This document shows, one piece after another, positions 33,816 through 41,715 of a stretch of DNA of 64,000 nucleotides. The stretch comes from Paenibacillus sp. J5C2022 (GTDB lineage: Bacteria; Bacillota; Bacilli; Paenibacillales; Paenibacillaceae), in assembly GCF_025567625.1 (NCBI RefSeq), contig NZ_JAOQJC010000006.1, positions 62,001 to 126,000 on the forward strand. Direction: 5' to 3'. Within the stretch, counting starts at the first letter, position 1; every line of letters begins with the position of its first letter. Under the pieces are notes generated by a model. It was not told the DNA's origin. It saw nothing but the letters and a program-made list of their open reading frames with translations, and did no database searches. The translations under genes and the position numbers were made by a program.

Positions 33816-35195
33816 TTAACGAAGCAGTTGCAGAACGCCTTGTGGCTGTTGGTTCGCTTGAGCAAGCATAGCTTGAGAAGCTTGAGTAAGAATGTTGTTC
33901 TTCGTGAAGTTCATCATCTCTTTCGCCATATCCACATCGCGGATACGGGACTCGGCAGCTGTCAAGTTCTCAGCGGAAGTACCCAGGTTGTTGATTGTGT
34001 GCTCCAGACGATTTTGGTAAGCACCCAGCTTGGAACGCTCGCCGGACACTTGCTTCAGAGCATCGTCAACTGTAGTAATTGCACTTTGAGCAGAAGCCAC
34101 AGAGGATACATCCACTCCATCGATGCCTAATGCTTTAGCAGACATATCTCCAATGGAAATACCCATGGATTGTCCTTCGTTGGCACCGATTTGCATATTC
34201 AAAGAGTTGTTAACAACGGTAACATTCGTATCCGCAGCGGCAGCATCCGCTAAATCTGCATTGAAGGAGAATTTCAAGCCGCCAATTTCGATTTCGGATT
34301 TGTTATAGCCAGTAAGGGAGACTGTAGATAGAGTGTTTCCAGTAGCATCTTGCAATTCGATGTCATGGTCATTTTCAAGGGTAAAGGAGAAAGTACCATT
34401 GCCTGAAATCGCAGTCGCATCAATGTCGATACCCGCGAGCTCATGGTTTCCACCACCAGCACCAGCAAGGACATTGTTTTGAGATGCCACTTCCTCGCCA
34501 GACACCGTATCGATAAGAGTAATTACCTTCTTACCTACGTTTTCTGCATCATCTTCAATTTTAAGTTGATAGGATCCATATTTCGCATCTGCAGCAGTTC
34601 CGAGTGTAACCGAAGTAGTAGAAAGTCCAGTTCCAGCATCTACGCCATTAGCGGTTGCGGCAGTTCCTGTATTTGTAATAATGATTTGATAATTACCGCT
34701 AGCCAGAGATGAATTCAGCACCTCGGCACTATCAATGTTAGCTGAATTTGTACCAGTAACAGTTCCAGTGTTAGCAACGTTACCATTCAACAGCTTTTTC
34801 GTATTGAACTCAGTCGTGTTGGAGATACGGTCAACTTCTTCTTTCAGCTGACGAATCTCTTTTTGCAGCTCGTTACGGTCATCAGCAGTGTTTGTATCGT
34901 TAGAAGCTTGAACAGCCAGCTCACGCATACGTTGCAGGATGCTGTGCGTTTCGTTCAGCGCGCCCTCAGCAGTTTGGATCAAGGAGATACCGTCCTGCGA
35001 GTTTTTCGAAGCCATTTCCAGACCGCGAATCTGACCGCGCATTTTTTCGGAGATTGCCAAGCCTGCAGCATCGTCGCCAGCGCGATTAATGCGAAGACCA
35101 GAAGACAGCTTCTCCAAAGATTTGCTTGCACCAACGTTGTTGCTAGTCAGTTGACGATGAGTGTTCAAAGCCGCAATATTGTGGTTAATAATCAT
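33816..35195 (-). CDS. hag: Flagellin
   Basis: This is the filament subunit. The 459-aa protein has the conserved N-terminal helices (MIINHNIAALNTHRQL, LSSGLRINRAGDDAAGLAISEKMRGQIRGL) and the C-terminal partner (RIRDVDMAKEMMNFTKNNILTQASQAMLAQANQ). Between about residues 140 and 370 lies a Gly/Ala/Thr/Asp-rich surface region, larger than in the 304-aa B. subtilis Hag, that would form a D2/D3-like outer domain. The ribosome binding site (GGGAGG) is inside a hairpin that fits CsrA. A sigma-D promoter lies just downstream of csrA, so flagellin is transcribed separately from the upstream genes. Confidence 0.97.
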   Translation of the reverse strand: MIINHNIAALNTHRQLTSNNVGASKSLEKLSSGLRINRAGDDAAGLAISEKMRGQIRGLEMASKNSQDGISLIQTAEGALNETHSILQRMRELAVQASNDTNTADDRNELQKEIRQLKEEVDRISNTTEFNTKKLLNGNVANTGTVTGTNSANIDSAEVLNSSLASGNYQIIITNTGTAATANGVDAGTGLSTTSVTLGTAADAKYGSYQLKIEDDAENVGKKVITLIDTVSGEEVASQNNVLAGAGGGNHELAGIDIDATAISGNGTFSFTLENDHDIELQDATGNTLSTVSLTGYNKSEIEIGGLKFSFNADLADAAAADTNVTVVNNSLNMQIGANEGQSMGISIGDMSAKALGIDGVDVSSVASAQSAITTVDDALKQVSGERSKLGAYQNRLEHTINNLGTSAENLTAAESRIRDVDMAKEMMNFTKNNILTQASQAMLAQANQQPQGVLQLLR

Positions 35196-35200
35196 AAAAA

Positions 35201-35238
35201 ATTTCCTCCCTGAAATATGTAGTCCCGCGTCCTTGCGG
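35201..35238 (-). promoter_or_regulatory. Two CsrA-type binding hairpins in the hag leader
   Basis: In the RNA sense, CCGC-AAGGAC-GCGG (35225-35238) and ATTTC-AGGGAG-GAAAT (35201-35216) are small hairpins with GGA in or at the loop, 8 nt apart. The second one covers the Shine-Dalgarno sequence 5 nt before the ATG. This is the layout by which CsrA blocks hag translation in B. subtilis, with FliW as CsrA antagonist. Confidence 0.85.
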
Positions 35239-35244
35239 TAGCTA

Positions 35245-35274
35245 ACGGTAATAATTCGGCCGCACTATTACCGT
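35245..35274 (-). other. Stable hairpin in the hag leader
   Basis: ACGGTAATA and TATTACCGT form a perfect 9-bp stem around a 12-nt GC-rich loop. It lies near the 5' end of the hag mRNA, upstream of the CsrA sites. There is no T-run, so a 5'-end stabilising role is more likely than termination. Confidence 0.65.
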
Positions 35275-35284
35275 GCTAATATAT

Positions 35285-35311
35285 TTATCGGAAGAAAATC
35301 AAGTTTGTTTA
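35285..35311 (-). promoter_or_regulatory. Sigma-D promoter of hag
   Basis: TAAA (35308-35311), 15 bp, then TCCGATAA (35285-35292) on the minus strand, close to the sigma-D consensus TAAA-N15-GCCGATAT. The predicted start gives a leader of about 80 nt carrying the hairpins described. Confidence 0.88.
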
Positions 35312-35326
35312 TAGTTGGTAGGAAAT

Positions 35327-35551
35327 TTATTTGTTAAAGAGCTGTGAAAGATCTTCAATACTTCGAACCCCTTGCGCCGCCGCTCGATTCTCTTCTTGAA
35401 TCGTCTTATACACCTCTTGGCGATAGATTTGAACGTCCTTCGGAGCGCGGATGCCAAGCTTTACATTGTCGCCTTCCATCCCAATGACAACTACTTCAAT
35501 ATTTGGGCCGATCATGATAGACTCGTTCGATTTACGCGATAGTACAAGCAT
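35327..35551 (-). CDS. csrA: Carbon storage / flagellin translation regulator CsrA
   Basis: The 74-aa dimeric RNA-binding protein begins MLVLSRKSNESIMIG and has the VKLGIRAPKDVQIYRQEVY core whose arginine contacts the GGA of target hairpins. In Bacillales it represses hag translation until FliW, encoded immediately upstream here, sequesters it. It starts 15 bp after the fliW stop, and the hag promoter begins 16 bp beyond its stop. Confidence 0.97.
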   Translation of the reverse strand: MLVLSRKSNESIMIGPNIEVVVIGMEGDNVKLGIRAPKDVQIYRQEVYKTIQEENRAAAQGVRSIEDLSQLFNK

Positions 35552-35566
35552 GTCCTTCCTCCCTCC

Positions 35567-35959
35567 TTATTTGCGGTAGAGCGGCGCTTTGGAGCTGTAA
35601 GCATGATCGTGGAGTATAAGCTGCTTGCCTGCGCCAGTTCTTGTATTTATTACGAGCGGAGCGAGCAGGTTAATGGTGGAGTTCGCCAGCTCCTGCGTCA
35701 CGGAAATGACCGACCATACCTCCACATCCGCTTCCCCTTCAATAGCCAGCTCTTCTTTCACGGAAGCTGACAGCTCCCATTCATATTCGGGATAAAATAA
35801 AAACGGACTGGCTACCAACAGGGATACTTCTTCATCCCCAACCGCACGCATTAGCATCATAGGGAGATCATTTTCCAGCTTCTCGAAAGTGTATTGTTGA
35901 ATATGCTCGAATCCCGGTATGCCGTGTTCAAAGCGATACATAGTTTGCCCTGTGTTCAC
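35567..35959 (-). CDS. fliW: Flagellar assembly factor FliW
   Basis: FliW binds both CsrA and flagellin. When flagellin is exported, FliW is freed to bind CsrA and relieve hag repression. The 130-aa protein has the family start (YRFEHGIPGFEHIQQYTFE), the central ASPFLFYPEYEWEL, and NLLAPLVINTRTGAGKQLILHD. The ATG follows GAGGGGGATACAACG. It is the first of the fliW-csrA pair, with a strong hairpin in front of it. Confidence 0.95.
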   Translation of the reverse strand: MNTGQTMYRFEHGIPGFEHIQQYTFEKLENDLPMMLMRAVGDEEVSLLVASPFLFYPEYEWELSASVKEELAIEGEADVEVWSVISVTQELANSTINLLAPLVINTRTGAGKQLILHDHAYSSKAPLYRK

Positions 35960-36000
35960 GTTGTATCCCCCTCAAGTTAAGTATTCCATCTATAATAATA

Positions 36001-36044
36001 ATAACTATAGACCTCTTGCGTCATACGCAATCATCTATAGTTAT
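36001..36044. other. Long intercistronic hairpin between the DUF6470 gene and fliW
   Basis: ATAACTATAGA and TCTATAGTTAT form an 11-bp perfect stem around a second hairpin, TTGCGT-CAT-ACGCAA. There is no T-run on the minus strand. It could be an RNA processing site that changes the ratio of flgKL to fliW-csrA message, or a partial terminator. Confidence 0.6.
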
Positions 36045-36060
36045 CATTATGCTAAACCTA

Positions 36061-36627
36061 TTATATCATTTGATCGATCTGTGGCGGTGTAATGTCTACC
36101 CTGGGATACTGGCTCATATAAATATCCAGCTTCCCTCGCTCATAGCGATGAACAGGAGGGTTCACCTGAACGTCCATGTTCACCTTGCCGGGAGTCGTCT
36201 CAATAGAAACTTCCGCAGGCGTATAGTGAAAATCGATATTATCGAAGGAAGCCTCTCCACGAAAATCGAACTCTGGAAACGTTCGCTGCCACTCACTAGC
36301 GCTTTCCGCAATCGGATTGCCGCCGAGATGAATGGCAGCCATCTGGTTGCCTTTCTCCACAATTCTCGCTAGTCCCTGCAGGGCAATGTCGGAAGCCATG
36401 GAGTATATTTTGTGCATCGTCTCCAAATTATTGCCTAAAGCGAGAGCATCCCATACTCTGTCCTGATTAATTTCCAACCGACCGGCTGCCGTCCGAATGC
36501 TTTGTTCTGCCCTTGGCTGCTCCATGTGCACAGTCGGCCTCGGTTGCTCCAGATGCTGCTTACCGATATCGGCATCAATGGATAAGGCCGCATGCTGCGT
36601 CCGAATCTGGATATGAGGTATATTCAT
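36061..36627 (-). CDS. DUF6470-family protein (YviE-like) in the flagellar operon
   Basis: The 188-aa protein begins IPHIQIRTQHAALSIDADIGKQHLEQPRP and ends with a beta-rich segment (YTPAEVSIETTPGKVNMDVQVNPPVHRYERGKLDIYMSQYP). By position between flgL and fliW it matches B. subtilis YviE, a conserved flagellar-operon protein of unknown function. There is no signal peptide or TM. Gene order suggests a role late in flagellar assembly. It lies 10 bp after flgL. Confidence 0.85.
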   Translation of the reverse strand: MNIPHIQIRTQHAALSIDADIGKQHLEQPRPTVHMEQPRAEQSIRTAAGRLEINQDRVWDALALGNNLETMHKIYSMASDIALQGLARIVEKGNQMAAIHLGGNPIAESASEWQRTFPEFDFRGEASFDNIDFHYTPAEVSIETTPGKVNMDVQVNPPVHRYERGKLDIYMSQYPRVDITPPQIDQMI

Positions 36628-36637
36628 CGCTACCTCC

Positions 36638-37609
36638 TTATCTCAGGAAATCCACCAAGCTAGGACGGATGAGCTTGGCTCCCACAGAAAGTGAAGCCTG
36701 GTATACATTCTCTTCCATCTTCAGATGAGTGATAACCTCCGCAATATCCGCATCTTCGGTTTTGGATTGAACGGTTTGCAAGTTCACATCGATATCATCT
36801 AATCGATTTTGAACGATTTCGAGACGGTTGACTCGCGCCCCAACCTCTGCCCGCTTCGTCAGCATTGTGTTCATACGCGTATCGACCTGACCGATCAGGT
36901 CAGATAGCCCTTCTTGATCTCCGGAAGCCAGCATATCATGTGCTCGTTGCATTAACACAAATACATTGTCGCTTGCTTCAATGTCCGCTTGCGTTGCATT
37001 CGGGGGCAGCGCTTCTCCGAACACTTCATTGCCCGTTATGCTGACACCCATCTTCATACCCGCGGACAATTCATACTTGATAGTGCCAGTATCCGTACTA
37101 ACATGATAGGCTTTCAGAACTGGCGGATTCGCATTGGGATCTGCCGCAGCTCCCAGCTCCAATGCCGGATAAGGCTTTTCTTCCGTCAATTCTCCATTGA
37201 ACACTTGCTTGCCGTTAAACTGACTATTACCGATTTCGACCATCTGATTGTATAGCTGCGACACTTCCGTTTGAATCGCTTCAAGGCTCGTCTCCTCCAA
37301 CGCACCGTTAGCGCCTTTCACCATTAACTCCCTGAAGCGCTGCATAATATCTCCGGCTTGTCCAATCGTCGTATCTGTATATTCCATCACCGACAACGAG
37401 GCACTTACATTTTTCGTGTATTGATCGTTCGCATCCAGCTCGCTGCGATAGCGCAGTGCGAACGTAATGCCGACCGGATCATCGGAAGGCTTATTAATCT
37501 TCATGCCAGTAGAGAGCTGATTTTGCAGATTGTTCATGCGTCCCAGGTTATTCGATATGTTACGCAGCATCTGCGTGTTCATCATGGTTTGTGTAACGCG
37601 TAGTGACAT
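36638..37609 (-). CDS. flgL: Flagellar hook-filament junction protein FlgL (HAP3)
   Basis: FlgL joins the hook-side junction to the filament. The 323-aa protein resembles flagellin at its ends: VTQTMMNTQMLRNISNNLGRMNNLQNQLSTGMKINKPSDDP at the N-terminus and VITHLKMEENVYQASLSVGAKLIRPSLVDFL at the C-terminus. These helices are predicted to pack together. It follows flgK by 25 bp in the standard flgM-flgN-flgK-flgL order. Confidence 0.96.
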   Translation of the reverse strand: MSLRVTQTMMNTQMLRNISNNLGRMNNLQNQLSTGMKINKPSDDPVGITFALRYRSELDANDQYTKNVSASLSVMEYTDTTIGQAGDIMQRFRELMVKGANGALEETSLEAIQTEVSQLYNQMVEIGNSQFNGKQVFNGELTEEKPYPALELGAAADPNANPPVLKAYHVSTDTGTIKYELSAGMKMGVSITGNEVFGEALPPNATQADIEASDNVFVLMQRAHDMLASGDQEGLSDLIGQVDTRMNTMLTKRAEVGARVNRLEIVQNRLDDIDVNLQTVQSKTEDADIAEVITHLKMEENVYQASLSVGAKLIRPSLVDFLR

Positions 37610-37634
37610 AGTCTAATCCCTCCGGTTAATTAAT

Positions 37635-39194
37635 TTAGAGACCTACGCGGCCCATTCCATTGATAACCCGTTCCAACACCTCGTCGATCATCGTCATATT
37701 CCGGGCTGCAGCGTTATAGGCATGCTGGAATTTAATCAGATTGGACATCTCTTCATCCAGCGATACGCCGCTGACGGATTGTCTGCGGGAATCGACTTGC
37801 TCGACAATAATATGCTGGTTTTTCTGCATGCGGGTCGCTTCGGCAGCCTGCACCCCAAGCTGGCCAACGACGGATCGGAAGTAAGCGTCTACCGTATTTT
37901 TATTTTCTCCTGTAGCCGACTGATCGAAATCAAAGCGAACATCCCGCATTTGAGAGAACAATACAGCCAGCCCGTTATTGCCTTTCACGACCGTCTCCGT
38001 ACCATCCGGGTTCATCATTACGCGCATTGACGTGGCAATCAGGTTGGAGTTCGCGGCAATATTCGGATTCAAAGTAATGTTGGCTGCAGTAATTCCTCCC
38101 ACCGCGCCGGCGGCAGTTGTGAAGAACGGCTCACCCTTCTCGCCTGACAGGTTATAGCCCAGCTGGTGAAGACCATTCAAGCCTTGCACCTTCACGATTG
38201 TATCCTCGGCTAATGTGCGGTTGGCGCCTGAATACGTCACTCCTTCCAATACCGTTCCTTCCGGCAGAACCGAGCCCGCAGGAAGCGTAATTTCGAACTC
38301 ACCGTAAGCCATCGTCTGCACCAGATTATCCAGCTCGTTCATATACCCCTGGACAAAGTGGTCACGGGAATGAATGGTACCGTAGATCTCTCCGCTGTTC
38401 AGATCGCCGGATGCAAAAGCACTTTCGATGGCGGCCATGTCCAATTCCGCGCCTGCGACTGCAGGCACCAATTGCACGCTGCCCATAGAAATGTTATAGC
38501 CGTCCTGCCCTTCTTCTACCCGGATATTCACCAGACCCGACAGCTCGTCCGCAAGCAAGTCCCGCTGGTCTCGCAGATCGTTCGCGTTGTCGCCCAGTCC
38601 TTCGATTCTGGTAATCTCCGAATTAAGCTGATGAATGCTGCTCGCCAGGGAGTTGACCGTATCCAAGTTAATTTGCACATTCTCCGTCAAGTCTGCTTTC
38701 AGATCGCTCAGCTGCTTGGCCGTATAATTGAACGCATCCACCATCGCCATCGTCTGCTCCATAACGACTTTGCGGCCGTCCGCATTCTCCGGGTTTTTAC
38801 TCAGATCCGACCAGGAATTCCAGAAGTTCGCGATGACCGTTCTAAGGCCTGTATCGCTCGGCTCGTTCACAATTCCCTCCAGCTTCGACAGTGTATCCAA
38901 TTGAACCGTAAAGTTGCCATGTGATTTGTACTCGTTGCGAAACTGATTGTCCAGAAATCTCTCGCGTATTCGGGTAATGGATGTCACTTCCACACCGGTC
39001 CCCAATTGTCCGGCAGCAACCGACTTCGTATAACCTAGTGCTTCCATCGGTCTTGACGCGCTCAAATTGACGACTTGTCGGGAATAACCAACTGTATTCG
39101 CATTCGCGATATTGTGTCCTGTTGTATTCAGCGCGGACTGTGTGGCGAACAGACTTCTGCGCGCCGTCTCGAGTCCATGAAATGTCGATGGCAT
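37635..39194 (-). CDS. flgK: Flagellar hook-associated protein FlgK (HAP1)
   Basis: FlgK forms the first junction ring on the hook. The 519-aa protein has the N-terminal motif FHGLETARRSLFATQSALNTTGHNIANANTVGYSRQ and the matching C-terminal VSGVSLDEEMSNLIKFQHAYNAAARNMTMIDEVLE, both typical of rod/hook/HAP proteins. The middle is a variable beta-rich region. The ATG follows AGAGGAGTTTTAACAG, 20 bp after flgN, its export chaperone. Confidence 0.96.
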   Translation of the reverse strand: MPSTFHGLETARRSLFATQSALNTTGHNIANANTVGYSRQVVNLSASRPMEALGYTKSVAAGQLGTGVEVTSITRIRERFLDNQFRNEYKSHGNFTVQLDTLSKLEGIVNEPSDTGLRTVIANFWNSWSDLSKNPENADGRKVVMEQTMAMVDAFNYTAKQLSDLKADLTENVQINLDTVNSLASSIHQLNSEITRIEGLGDNANDLRDQRDLLADELSGLVNIRVEEGQDGYNISMGSVQLVPAVAGAELDMAAIESAFASGDLNSGEIYGTIHSRDHFVQGYMNELDNLVQTMAYGEFEITLPAGSVLPEGTVLEGVTYSGANRTLAEDTIVKVQGLNGLHQLGYNLSGEKGEPFFTTAAGAVGGITAANITLNPNIAANSNLIATSMRVMMNPDGTETVVKGNNGLAVLFSQMRDVRFDFDQSATGENKNTVDAYFRSVVGQLGVQAAEATRMQKNQHIIVEQVDSRRQSVSGVSLDEEMSNLIKFQHAYNAAARNMTMIDEVLERVINGMGRVGL

Positions 39195-39214
39195 CTGTTA
39201 AAACTCCTCTCTGC

Positions 39215-39724
39215 TTACATCTTGATATTGAAACGTCCGCTCCGATTGTTGACCATCCCTTGAACGGCACGATGATAGGTGTAATCGTCATCCTCAGGGC
39301 CCAGCAACAGATCCTGACTGAAATGCAGATACTCTAGCGTCATCTTCACCAGCTGCTGATTGAACTCGTTCAGATCTTGAAGCTCTGTCACTGCTGCGCC
39401 AAGCTCCTTCCACATGCGTTGAAGCTGGAGCTTCTCTTCCGGATGAAATACAACTTGGATGAGTTGTTCCATTTTATAAGTGCGTTGTTGGCGATTAACC
39501 ATCTTCTGGGAAAGCATATACTTGCCCACCAGATAAGCACGGCTCTGCTCCAGCTCCACGATGTGATCGAGAGACTTCTTCTCTTTATTCGAAATATATG
39601 CGATTCCATCAATGTTGTTGTTCCTGATCGCCTCTGTCTTGGCTTTCCCGTATTCCACAAGTTGCTTATGCTCGTCTGTAAGCTCTTGGAGAATAATTAG
39701 AATTTGCCTGATATGCTCATTCAT
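39215..39724 (-). CDS. flgN: FlgN-family chaperone for FlgK/FlgL
   Basis: The 169-aa, largely helical protein (IRQILIILQELTDEHKQLVEYGKAKTEAIRNNNIDGIAYISNKEKKSLDHIVELEQSR) has the coiled-coil pattern of FlgN. In Bacillales FlgN proteins keep hook-associated proteins export-ready. It starts 4 bp after flgM with GGAGTAAGCGG and is followed by flgK, so function and position agree. Confidence 0.9.
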   Translation of the reverse strand: MNEHIRQILIILQELTDEHKQLVEYGKAKTEAIRNNNIDGIAYISNKEKKSLDHIVELEQSRAYLVGKYMLSQKMVNRQQRTYKMEQLIQVVFHPEEKLQLQRMWKELGAAVTELQDLNEFNQQLVKMTLEYLHFSQDLLLGPEDDDYTYHRAVQGMVNNRSGRFNIKM

Positions 39725-39728
39725 CCGC

Positions 39729-39995
39729 TTACTCCTTTAGGTAGGGCAGCAGCTTCTCCGCAATTTTGCCCGATTCCACATGATAAGTGCCAGATGTCAC
39801 GGATTGCTTCAATTCATGGACGCGTTCCGCACGCTCAGCGCTGGTCATTTTGCTCGTAGACAGCATCTCTTTTGCCGCCGGAGAGATTTGCACCTGATCC
39901 TTGCGGCGAGCCTTGCTCGTCCCTTCCGTGCGCCATTCATTTTGCTTCTGATAGGGATTGATGCCGCCTATCCGTTTTATATCGTTAATTTTCAC
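39729..39995 (-). CDS. flgM: Anti-sigma factor FlgM
   Basis: FlgM binds and inhibits the flagellar sigma factor SigD until the hook is complete. The protein is 88 aa from a GTG at 39995, giving KINDIKRIGGINPYQKQ; this matches the usual start and length, and GAGGTGGAGAAA precedes it. A GTG three codons upstream is less likely. The C-terminal half (VQISPAAKEMLSTSKMTSAERAERVHELKQSVTSGTYHVESGKIAEKLLPYL) is the SigD-binding region. It has its own sigma-D promoter, embedded in the upstream terminator. Confidence 0.94.
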   Translation of the reverse strand: MKINDIKRIGGINPYQKQNEWRTEGTSKARRKDQVQISPAAKEMLSTSKMTSAERAERVHELKQSVTSGTYHVESGKIAEKLLPYLKE

Positions 39996-40023
39996 TTTCT
40001 CCACCTCGTTATTTGCAAGAACT

Positions 40024-40062
40024 AAAAAAAGAGCCGATTACCTTTACAAGTATTATCGGCTC
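40024..40062 (-). terminator. Terminator of yvyF, overlapping the flgM promoter
   Basis: GAGCCGAT and ATCGGCTC form a perfect 8-bp stem around a 16-nt loop, followed by seven Ts on the minus strand, about 45 bp after the yvyF stop. The 5' arm also contains the flgM -10 box. Confidence 0.85.
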
Positions 40063-40080
40063 CAGTCAAGTCATATTTTA
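40053..40080 (-). promoter_or_regulatory. Sigma-D promoter of flgM-flgN-flgK-flgL
   Basis: TAAA (40077-40080), 16 bp, then GCCGATAA (40053-40060) on the minus strand, a near-perfect sigma-D promoter. Transcripts starting about 7 nt downstream would lack the 5' arm of the terminator and so pass through it. Confidence 0.85.
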
Positions 40081-40105
40081 TAGCGATGCAAGTGCAAATG
40101 AATGG

Positions 40106-40525
40106 TTATTCTAATTTCTTATAGCGGTCAAGTCCTTTATATATCTCTGCAGCATTCGCTGCCTCCGTCTCTTTCCTCGATTTCTCATCGTCCAGCATGC
40201 GCCGGGTATCCTTCGTCAGCCGCTTGCGGCAAGCGTCGCATAAGTGGTTCTCTCGAATCAATACGCCGCACGACTCGCACGGATAAGATAGGTTGGGAGC
40301 ATCCATCATCGAGATTCGCCCTTCACGGATGAACTTCGTAATCTGTCTGATCGATACGCCCGTCTGATCCGACAGCTCCGTAATCATCGCACCTTTATTT
40401 TCCCTCAGATAAGTTGCGCATTTTTCGTACTCTTTATCGATGTCCCGCATGCACACCGGGCATACGTCTCTGAAATTTTTAGCGAATAGCTTGCCGCACC
40501 GCGGACAATTATCCAGGTTCATCAT
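40106..40525 (-). CDS. yvyF: YvyF-like flagellar operon protein with zinc fingers
   Basis: The 139-aa protein has two cysteine pairs at the N-terminus (CPRCGK, CPVCMRD), a middle helix-turn-helix-like segment (MITELSDQTGVSIRQITKFIREGRI), and two more pairs (CESCG, CDACRKR). This matches the TIGR03826/YvyF proteins found between comF and flgM in Bacillales. Function is not established; the architecture suggests nucleic-acid or protein binding. The ATG follows AAAGGGGAGAACCGAT. Confidence 0.93.
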   Translation of the reverse strand: MMNLDNCPRCGKLFAKNFRDVCPVCMRDIDKEYEKCATYLRENKGAMITELSDQTGVSIRQITKFIREGRISMMDAPNLSYPCESCGVLIRENHLCDACRKRLTKDTRRMLDDEKSRKETEAANAAEIYKGLDRYKKLE

Positions 40526-40636
40526 ATCGGTTCTCCCCTTTGCTCAACGAAACCTTTATATATAGTTTAACGGAATTTCCCTGTATTTTCATTACTATTC
40601 AATCGCATTCAACAAACTTTCATCATTTCCCAGCAC

Positions 40637-40665
40637 GAAAAGACCGTATTCGATGAAATACGATC
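40637..40665 (-). terminator. Terminator of comFC
   Basis: GATCGTATT-TCATCG-AATACGGTC followed by TTTTCG on the minus strand, about 40 bp after the comFC stop. The short T-run suggests incomplete termination, which would allow some readthrough into yvyF. Confidence 0.65.
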
Positions 40666-40703
40666 TCTTATCGGAAGGATGTACGCTTTTCCTCTTATCG
40701 CTC

Positions 40704-41663
40704 TTACGACCGCGCCCATGTCAAAATATAAATGTCTGCCGGGCAAGGCAACGCCTTCTTTATAGCAGCCGCGCATGCGGAGGCCGTGCTGCCTGTCGTA
40801 TAAATATCGTCGATGAGCAAAATGCGAAGCTCTGACGGTGCCGGGCTCTGTCCGCTGCCTGCAAGCAGCTGTATCTGCCTCTCGTTGACGGCAAATAGCG
40901 TGTGCGCATCGCGGAGCCGTTCGGCCCGCGTCTTGAAGCTCATCTTTTTCGTATGCCTTGTGCGTCTAAGCAAATGAAACAGAGGCAACTCATGCCTGTC
41001 CGACAATCCCTCTGCCAACTGACGAGCTTGATTAAAGCCCCGCTCCTCCGCACGCTCCCTGCTGATCGGTACATAGGTGATGGCGTCCCACAGATGTGAC
41101 GCCTCCCGCTTAGAATGGTGTCCTTTCATGAAACGAACTAAAGTGACACATTTGTCCAATAAGCAGCTCCTGAAGCTCGTGCCATTGGTAAATTGCAGCT
41201 TCTCTCTGTTACGACCTGGATCGTGCTCGCTTGAAACCTCCGCTTGTCGCATAACTTGTTGCGATATCGCATGGAAGGGAGGCTCCAGCATGGCGGCAAG
41301 CAGCGGTGCCAGCGCCTCGTCTCCCCGGTACTTGTATCGGGCCAGCCATTCCCGCATGGCAGAACTGTATTGCACGGCGCTTCGATTCAAGCGGAACGAC
41401 CGCTCGTCGTGCTGGATGCAATCGGGGCAGGGAATGCCTCGACCGCAATATCGGCAAGCAATTCGATTCAGCCAAGGGATGGCCTGCAAGCAAGACCCGC
41501 ACAGCATTCGTTCAAGTTCTCTGGCGAATGACGGCACCTCTCCTACATAAGCTCCACGCAGCAATCCGCCGCATACAGAGCATGAAGCCGCTTGCGGCGA
41601 TAGCCACTGCAGCGCCCGATTAGAGAAATCCCTGACAGATGAGATCACAGGGATGCCCATCAT
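40704..41663 (-). CDS. comFC: Competence protein ComFC, phosphoribosyltransferase-like
   Basis: ComFC works with ComFA in uptake and handling of transforming DNA. The roughly 319-aa protein has N-terminal zinc cysteines (CSVCGG, CGSC, CRYCGRGIPCPDC) and a C-terminal PRTase domain with the PRPP loop LLIDDIYTTGSTASAC. ARYKYRGDEALAPLL and YVPISRERAEERGFNQARQLAEGL are typical of the family. About 60 residues between them (from MRQAEVSSEHDPGRNREKLQ to KREASHLW) appear to be an insertion compared with the usual 230-240-aa length. Start choice is uncertain: an ATG at 41663 or a TTG at 41687. Confidence 0.9.
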   Translation of the reverse strand: MMGIPVISSVRDFSNRALQWLSPQAASCSVCGGLLRGAYVGEVPSFARELERMLCGSCLQAIPWLNRIACRYCGRGIPCPDCIQHDERSFRLNRSAVQYSSAMREWLARYKYRGDEALAPLLAAMLEPPFHAISQQVMRQAEVSSEHDPGRNREKLQFTNGTSFRSCLLDKCVTLVRFMKGHHSKREASHLWDAITYVPISRERAEERGFNQARQLAEGLSDRHELPLFHLLRRTRHTKKMSFKTRAERLRDAHTLFAVNERQIQLLAGSGQSPAPSELRILLIDDIYTTGSTASACAAAIKKALPCPADIYILTWARS

Positions 41664-41715
41664 CTCTTCAACCCGTTCCACGGGCAAGATGACACTTTAC
41701 AGGACAGCAGCGCTC

